Assembly (NCBI RefSeq): GCF_945952405.1
Contig: NZ_CAMFIA010000008.1
Location: forward strand, 62,001-126,000
DNA length: 64,000 nucleotides
Origin: an uncultured Stenotrophomonas sp.
GTDB taxonomy: Bacteria; Pseudomonadota; Gammaproteobacteria; Xanthomonadales; Xanthomonadaceae
Reading direction: 5' to 3'
Under the pieces are notes generated by a model. The model was not told where the DNA came from. It worked only from the letters and a program-made list of their open reading frames with translations, and ran no database searches. This document shows, piece by piece, positions 59,596 through 64,000 of the stretch (positions are counted from its first letter, which is position 1; every line of letters starts with the position of its first letter). Made by a program: the position numbers and the translations under genes.

Positions 59596-60480
59596 ATGCC
59601 GTCCCACTTCGATGCCCGCCACGTCCGCCGCGCGTTCGCCCGCGCCGCCAACAGCTATGACGCCGCCGCCGCCCTGCAGCGCGAGGTGCAGTCACGGCTG
59701 CTGGAATCACTGGACTACCTGGAGGCGCGCAAGCCCGAGGTGGTGCTGGATATCGGTGCCGGCACCGGCCACGCCAGCGCCTTGATGAAGAAGCGCTGGC
59801 CGAAGGCGCAGGTGATCGCGCTGGACGTGGCGCTGCCGATGCTGGACCAGGCCAAGCGCCAGGCCGGCTGGTGGAAGCCGTTCCAGCGTCTGTGCGGCGA
59901 CGCCGCGGCGCTGCCGCTGGCCGACAACAGCGTGGACGTGATCTTCAGCAACCTGTGCCTGCAGTGGGTCGATGACCTGCCGGCGGTGTTCGCCGGCTTC
60001 CGCCGCGTGCTCAAGCCCGGCGGCCTGCTGCTGTGCTCGACCTTCGGCCCGGAAACCCTGGCCGAACTCAACGAAGCCTTCGCCGCCGCCGACGACCGCC
60101 CGCACGTGAGCCGCTTCGCGCAGATTGCCCAGTTCGGTGATGCGCTGATGATGGCCGGCTTCCGCGACCCGGTGCTGGACCGCGACCTGTTCACCCTCAC
60201 CTACGATGACCTGCCCTCGCTGATGCGCGAACTGCGCGCGATGGGCGCGACCAATGCGCGGGTGGACCGCCGCCACACGCTGACCGGGCGCGGCCGTTTC
60301 GCCGCTGCAGCGGCCGCGTATGAGCCGATGCGCCGCGCCGATGGCAAGCTGCCCAGCAGCTGGGAAGTCATCTACGCCCATGCCTGGGCGCCAGACCCCG
60401 GCGCGCCGATCCGCGAAGGCGGGCACGACGTGGCCTCGGTGCCGGTGTCGGCAATTCCGATCCGACGCAAGCAGACCTGA
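59596..60480 (+). CDS. bioC: Malonyl-ACP O-methyltransferase
   Basis: A 294-residue SAM methyltransferase. HVRRAFARAANSYDAAAALQ is the BioC start, VVLDIGAGTGHASALMKKRW the SAM loop, and VIFSNLCLQWVDDLPAVFAG, GLLLCSTFGPETLAELNEAF follow. It methylates malonyl-ACP to let fatty-acid synthesis make the pimeloyl chain; BioH removes the methyl later. It is the last gene of the operon, ended by a GTAG palindrome pair. Confidence 0.95.
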   Translation: MPSHFDARHVRRAFARAANSYDAAAALQREVQSRLLESLDYLEARKPEVVLDIGAGTGHASALMKKRWPKAQVIALDVALPMLDQAKRQAGWWKPFQRLCGDAAALPLADNSVDVIFSNLCLQWVDDLPAVFAGFRRVLKPGGLLLCSTFGPETLAELNEAFAAADDRPHVSRFAQIAQFGDALMMAGFRDPVLDRDLFTLTYDDLPSLMRELRAMGATNARVDRRHTLTGRGRFAAAAAAYEPMRRADGKLPSSWEVIYAHAWAPDPGAPIREGGHDVASVPVSAIPIRRKQT

Positions 60481-60487
60481 CCGTCCG

Positions 60488-60558
60488 GTAGTGCCGGCCG
60501 CTGGCCGGCAACCTCACGATTCCAGGGTGGGCATCTGCCGGCCAGCGGCCGGCACTAC
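60488..60558. repeat. Paired SMAG-type palindromes after bioC
   Basis: 60488-60510 is GTAG plus TGCCGGCC-gct-GGCCGGCA, and 60536-60558 is its inverted copy ending CTAC. The arms are identical to those at 9646-9668 and 21555-21577. They can form one long hairpin between convergent genes and may end the bio operon. Confidence 0.78.
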
Positions 60559-60588
60559 CGCATTCCACACCGCACGCGAATCGCTCCG

Positions 60589-60612
60589 GTAGGTGCCAAC
60601 CCTGGTTGGCAC
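60589..60612. repeat. GTAG-headed palindrome GTGCCAACC-ct-GGTTGGCAC
   Basis: GTAG followed by a 9-bp perfect stem. It is the A/T variant of the GTGCCGACC palindromes at 851 and 9691. It sits at the 3' end of the DUF218 gene. Confidence 0.65.
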
Positions 60613-60635
60613 TCACCCAAAAGCAGTCTTCCGCC

Positions 60636-61268
60636 TCAGGTGTTGGCCGGCGAACTCAACGGCGGGCGTACCAGGTCGCGGTGGAAGAAGTAGATCTCCT
60701 GCACCAGGAAGCGCCAGCTGGTATGGAAACTGCGGAAGCGCGTACTGGGCGTGGACGAGGCCAGCGCATCAATGCCCAGCGCCTTGCTCAGGCGCAGCGC
60801 GCGCGCCATGTGCAGCGGATCGCTGACGATGATCACCCGGTGCAGGTTGCGCTGATCCATCAGCCGCTTGGCTTCAACCAGGTTCTGCACCGTGTTGCGA
60901 GAGGCGGTCTCGATCAGGATCGCGTCGTCCGGCACGCCGTGCTTGAGCGCGTAGCGCCGCGCCACCTGCGATTCGGAGAAGCGTGCGCCAGTGCCGCCAT
61001 AGCCGCCGGTGAAGATCAGCAGCGGCGCGTACTGGGCCTCGTACAGGTCCAGGCCATGGCGGATGCGCTCCTCGAATACCGGTGATGGCTTGGCGTCATA
61101 GGCGGCCGCGCCGAGCACGATGATGGCATCGGCCTTGGCCGCCTGGTCGCGTTCGCCGACCCAGACGATCCAGGCGGTCACGCCCAGCAGCCAGATCACC
61201 AGCACCACGAACAGCCGCCACAGCCAGCCCAGCAGGCCGGTGCGATGCCGCTGCCGGTCGCGGCTCAA
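60636..61268 (-). CDS. SanA/ElyC-like DUF218 membrane protein
   Basis: A 210-residue protein with one N-terminal helix (about 12-34) and a DUF218 domain: ADAIIVLGAAAYDAKPSPVF, LLIFTGGYGGTGARFSESQV, GVPDDAILIETASRNTVQNL, RVIIVSDPLHMARALRLSKA. Members act on the cell envelope or on antibiotic sensitivity (SanA). Start TTG 61268 overlaps the stop of the dehydratase by TTGA. Confidence 0.82.
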   Translation of the reverse strand: MSRDRQRHRTGLLGWLWRLFVVLVIWLLGVTAWIVWVGERDQAAKADAIIVLGAAAYDAKPSPVFEERIRHGLDLYEAQYAPLLIFTGGYGGTGARFSESQVARRYALKHGVPDDAILIETASRNTVQNLVEAKRLMDQRNLHRVIIVSDPLHMARALRLSKALGIDALASSTPSTRFRSFHTSWRFLVQEIYFFHRDLVRPPLSSPANT

Positions 61269-62227
61269 GGCGCCCCCCAGCGCAGCGCAGCCAGGTCAAC
61301 GTTGCCACCGGACAGGACCAGGCCCACGCGCAGGCCGGCGAAACGCTCCGGCTGCGCCAGCACCGCGGCCAGCACGGTGGCCGAGGACGGCTCGACCACC
61401 TGCTTGAGCACCTCCCACAGCAGGCGCATCGCCGCCATCGTCGCGGCGTCATCCACCACGATCACCTCGGCACCGGCCGCGCGCAGCAGCGCGAAGTTGG
61501 GGGCGCCGATCAGGGTGCGCAATCCGTCGCAGATCGTGTCCGGGGTGAACGCGTCCTGGCGTTCGCCGGCCGCCAGCGAGCGGGCAGTGTCATCGGCGCC
61601 GGCCGGCTCGGCCAGCACCAGGCGGGTCTGCGGGGCAACCTGCTGCAGGGCCAGCGCGGAACCGCTGGCGAGGCCACCGCCGCCCACCGGCACCACCAGC
61701 ACATCGAACGGGCCGTCGCTGTGCAGCAGCTCCAGGGCCGCCGTTCCCTGCCCGGCAATCACCGCCGGGTGCGTGTAGGGGTGGACCAGGGTCGCACCGG
61801 TATCGGCCTGCACCCTGGCACAGGTGGCCTCACGGTCGGCGATGGTCGGCGGGCAGCGCCAGAGGGTGGCGCCGTGGCGGGCGATATTGGCCAGCTTGGC
61901 CGCCACCGCGCCTTCCGGCACCACCACATGGCAGGGAATGCCGCGGGTTCGCGCGGCCAACGCCAGCGCGGCGCCGTGATTGCCCGAGGAATGGGTCACG
62001 ACCCCGGCACTGGCGCGTTCATCGTCCAGTGACCACACCGCATTGCAGGCACCGCGGAACTTGAATGCGCCGCCGCGCTGCAGGTGTTCGGCCTTGAACG
62101 CCAGCGTCGCCCCGGCCAGCGCATCAAGCGTGTGCGAGCGCAGCACCGGGGTCACGCTGGCATGCGGGGCGATCCTCGCAGCAGCAAGCAGGACGTCATC
62201 GGCGCGGGGCAACAGTGAATCGCTCAT
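61265..62227 (-). CDS. PLP-dependent threonine/serine dehydratase-like enzyme
   Basis: A 320-residue fold-type II PLP enzyme. The Lys is in GAFKFRGACNAVWSL, SSGNHGAALALAARTRGI is the Asn/Gly loop, and VVPVGGGGLASGSALALQQV the phosphate-binding glycines. It belongs to the group of threonine/serine dehydratases and serine racemases without the ACT regulatory domain, so it is catabolic in type. The exact substrate is uncertain. Confidence 0.87.
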   Translation of the reverse strand: MSDSLLPRADDVLLAAARIAPHASVTPVLRSHTLDALAGATLAFKAEHLQRGGAFKFRGACNAVWSLDDERASAGVVTHSSGNHGAALALAARTRGIPCHVVVPEGAVAAKLANIARHGATLWRCPPTIADREATCARVQADTGATLVHPYTHPAVIAGQGTAALELLHSDGPFDVLVVPVGGGGLASGSALALQQVAPQTRLVLAEPAGADDTARSLAAGERQDAFTPDTICDGLRTLIGAPNFALLRAAGAEVIVVDDAATMAAMRLLWEVLKQVVEPSSATVLAAVLAQPERFAGLRVGLVLSGGNVDLAALRWGAP

Positions 62228-62386
62228 GACGCAAGATTAACGTATGCCTCCGCGCTGGCGACTGGGACACAGGTCATGCCAGCATGCAGCCCTTCGCCTC
62301 CATTCATCCTGGCCAGCGGAATTAAGGGCCGATTCAACGCCCGCACACGAAGCTGACTGCACACCCGTCCTCTGGGGGGACCCACC

Positions 62387-62875
62387 ATGAAAACGCGCCT
62401 GTTGCTTGCCGGTGGCCTGCTGCTGGCCCTGACCGGCTGCACCACCTACGACTACGTCGGCGGTGGCCGCAGCGGCGGTTACTACCACGGCGCGCCGTCG
62501 GTGGAGTACCGCTACCCGGCCGGCTATCCCTACAACTACGGTTACCCGTACTACGGTGGCTATGGCGGCTATTACGGCGGCTACGGCAACCCGTATTACT
62601 CGCGCCCGATCTACCGCCCGCCGCACAACCACCGCCCGCCGCCGCGTCCCGGCAATGGCGGCGAGAACCGTCCGACGCCGCCCCCGCGGCCGTCGTACAA
62701 CGGCGGCTCGCCGTGGCGGAACATGGACTCGATGCGGCGCCCGCCGCAGTCCAGCGTGCAGCCCTCGGCACCGGCCCCGCAGGCCCGGCCGGCCCCGGCG
62801 CCGAGTGCGCCGAGGATGAACGGTTCCCCGTGGCGCAACATGGATCGTGCGACGCAGCGCACAGTTGAGCGCTGA
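62387..62875 (+). CDS. Gly/Tyr/Pro-rich lipoprotein with repeated GSPWRNMD
   Basis: A 162-residue protein with lipobox LTGC (Cys18). Residues 25-75 are Gly/Tyr repeats (YGYPYYGGYGGYYGGYGNPY), followed by a Pro/Arg-rich part. The octapeptide GSPWRNMD occurs twice (about residues 107 and 146). GGGGGGA lies about 8 nt before the ATG. It is likely a surface lipoprotein; the function is unknown. Confidence 0.78.
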   Translation: MKTRLLLAGGLLLALTGCTTYDYVGGGRSGGYYHGAPSVEYRYPAGYPYNYGYPYYGGYGGYYGGYGNPYYSRPIYRPPHNHRPPPRPGNGGENRPTPPPRPSYNGGSPWRNMDSMRRPPQSSVQPSAPAPQARPAPAPSAPRMNGSPWRNMDRATQRTVER

Positions 62876-63050
62876 ACCGTCTTGCATTTCACACGGTCTA
62901 AGCCGCACTCTACGCGGGCAGTGACGGCCCGCGTCACAAAGTGACAAAAGCGACACGGGCTGCCACAAAAAGCTCTACGTCGATATCCGACAGGAACATC
63001 TGGATCCCCCCTGTTCCGGCCCTGTCGGATGTCGGCACCTCTGAAAGCAG

Positions 63051-63080
63051 ACGGCCCCGCAATGCGGGGCCGTTTGTTTT
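63051..63080 (+). terminator. Strong intrinsic terminator
   Basis: ACGGCCCCGC-aat-GCGGGGCCGT, a 10-bp perfect stem followed by TTGTTTT. It ends the plus-strand transcript before mnmG. It could also close a small RNA from the 62980-63050 region, where no gene is seen. Confidence 0.82.
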
Positions 63081-63096
63081 GGCTGCCTTGGGAACC

Positions 63097-63119
63097 GTAG
63101 ATCCACGCCATGCGTGGAT
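63097..63119. repeat. GTAG-headed palindrome ATCCACGC-cat-GCGTGGAT
   Basis: A perfect 8-bp stem with GTAG head in the SMAG layout. The imperfect relative is at 13597-13618. Confidence 0.7.
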
Positions 63120-63405
63120 GGGGCTTTCCCTGCGACCCCAAAAAAACAGGGCCGGACAGTCCCCCGACTGCCGGCCCCATGCTCCCCCACCGTGCACCTG
63201 TACCGGCCCCTGTTCCAATTCCGGTCACGGGCGCCTGCGGCGCCAGCCACGGTGGGTGCTATTGGGTTATCTGCAAAAATCCTGCCAACTTTAGGGCTGA
63301 TTTCAACGGCCGCCGGCCGGTCCCGGCGCCGCGGCCCCGAATGGCGCTAAAATCGCCACCCCGACGCCGCCGCCGGCCGCGCCTGTATCCAGCTGAACAG
63401 CCCCC

Positions 63406-64000
63406 ATGAACCCGTCCTTCCATCGTTACGACGTCATCGTCATCGGCGGTGGCCACGCTGGCACCGAAGCCGCGCTGGCCGCGGCCCGCACCGGCGTGCG
63501 CACCCTGCTGCTGACCCACAACATCGAAACGGTGGGCGCGATGAGCTGCAACCCGGCCATCGGTGGCATCGGCAAGGGCCATCTGGTCAAGGAGATCGAT
63601 GCTCTCGGCGGTGCCATGGCGCATGCCGCCGACCGCGCCGGCATCCAGTGGCGCACGCTCAACGCCTCCAAGGGCCCGGCCGTGCGCGCCACCCGCTGCC
63701 AGGCCGACCGCAACCTGTACCGCATGGCGATCCGCGCCATTGTCGAAGGCCAGGCCAACCTGACCGTGTTCCAGGCCGCGGTCGATGACCTGGTCATCGA
63801 AGGCGACGCCGTGCGTGGCGTCATCACCCAGACCGGCCTGCGCTTCGACGCCGGCGCGGTGGTGCTGACCGCCGGCACCTTCCTGGCCGGCAAGATCCAT
63901 GTCGGCCCGACCCAGTACGCCGCCGGCCGCATGGGCGACCCCCCGGCCACCACGCTGGCCGCACGCCTGCGCGAGCGCCCGTTCCAGGTGGACCGGCTGA
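63406..64000 (+). CDS. mnmG: tRNA uridine-5-carboxymethylaminomethyl modification enzyme, partial
   Basis: The first 198 residues of MnmG (GidA), cut by the window edge. Motifs: [20 protein letters not shown] (FAD), [57 protein letters not shown] and [12 protein letters not shown]. With MnmE it modifies U34 of tRNAs reading purine-ending codons. The ATG at 63406 gives the usual start [10 protein letters not shown]. Confidence 0.97.
   Translation, partial: MNPSFHRYDVIVIGGGHAGTEAALAAARTGVRTLLLTHNIETVGAMSCNPAIGGIGKGHLVKEIDALGGAMAHAADRAGIQWRTLNASKGPAVRATRCQADRNLYRMAIRAIVEGQANLTVFQAAVDDLVIEGDAVRGVITQTGLRFDAGAVVLTAGTFLAGKIHVGPTQYAAGRMGDPPATTLAARLRERPFQVDRL

Larger units (their letters stand above)
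62876..63405. other. Intergenic region before mnmG
   Basis: 530 bases without a convincing gene on either strand. It contains one strong hairpin (63051-63080) and one GTAG palindrome (63097-63119). A pair of related motifs GTCGATATCCGACAGG and CCTGTCGGATGTCGGCA at about 62979 and 63020 can pair. The promoter of mnmG should lie in the last 100 bases. Confidence 0.6.

Overview
The window reads as chromosome of a Stenotrophomonas maltophilia-group bacterium (Xanthomonadaceae). The evidence is the high GC with strong GC bias at third codon positions, short REP-like palindromes headed by GTAG (the SMAG type described in S. maltophilia), a cyo quinol oxidase next to a SCO protein, many TonB receptors and Tat/Sec-exported enzymes, and a comF/bioB neighbourhood. 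No organism assignment was checked against a database.

Layout. 1-0.8 kb: end of a subtilase with a P-domain plus a frameshifted exported partner. 0.9-5.6 kb: SCO1-like protein and cyoABCD, all leftward. 5.7-9.6 kb: two MocR-type regulators (GntR helix-turn-helix plus aminotransferase fold) flanking a small membrane protein and a thioredoxin-fold protein; a perfect dyad in the cyoA/mocR gap recurs almost unchanged 1.5 kb downstream. 9.7-22.5 kb: Tat-exported class V aminotransferase with TonB receptor, AraC/GyrI regulator, hydrolase, VOC protein, M3 peptidase, YiiX-like peptidase, a 54-residue Gln-rich protein, AtoE and UbiA. 22.7 kb: tRNA-Arg(CCG).

23.4-39.0 kb is a complete-looking N-acetylgalactosamine utilisation locus arranged divergently. 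Leftward: a GH31 enzyme with two carbohydrate-binding modules, a TonB receptor and a GH109-type enzyme. Rightward: agaS, a ROK kinase, agaZ/kbaZ, agaR, agaA and a sugar porter with an extra periplasmic domain. The roughly 320-bp shared promoter gap is full of GAAAG/CTTTC boxes that resemble AgaR sites.

40.3-52.8 kb is the standout region. It is an AT-richer accessory island between hdeD and comF, with all coding on the minus strand. It begins (at the comF side) with the 3' third of a filamentous haemagglutinin/CdiA-like gene that lacks its 5' end and is welded onto the comF stop codon. That fragment ends in a toxin domain with its immunity gene. About eleven further predicted immunity genes follow, each separated by the remains of a toxin tail. 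The haemagglutinin linker is present three times. A GGTGCAAA(A)GG junction motif recurs after four immunity genes. Several toxin tails carry 1-nt deletions, including an RNase Sa/barnase-like toxin with an intact barstar. The island looks like a fossil record of successive toxin-tail replacements in which immunity genes were kept and toxins decayed.

52.8-64 kb returns to core genome: comF, a lipoprotein, a CLC chloride transporter, the biotin operon bioB-bioF-bioH-SDR-bioC behind a BirA-type operator, a DUF218 protein, a threonine dehydratase-like enzyme, a small lipoprotein, and the 5' part of mnmG running off the right edge.
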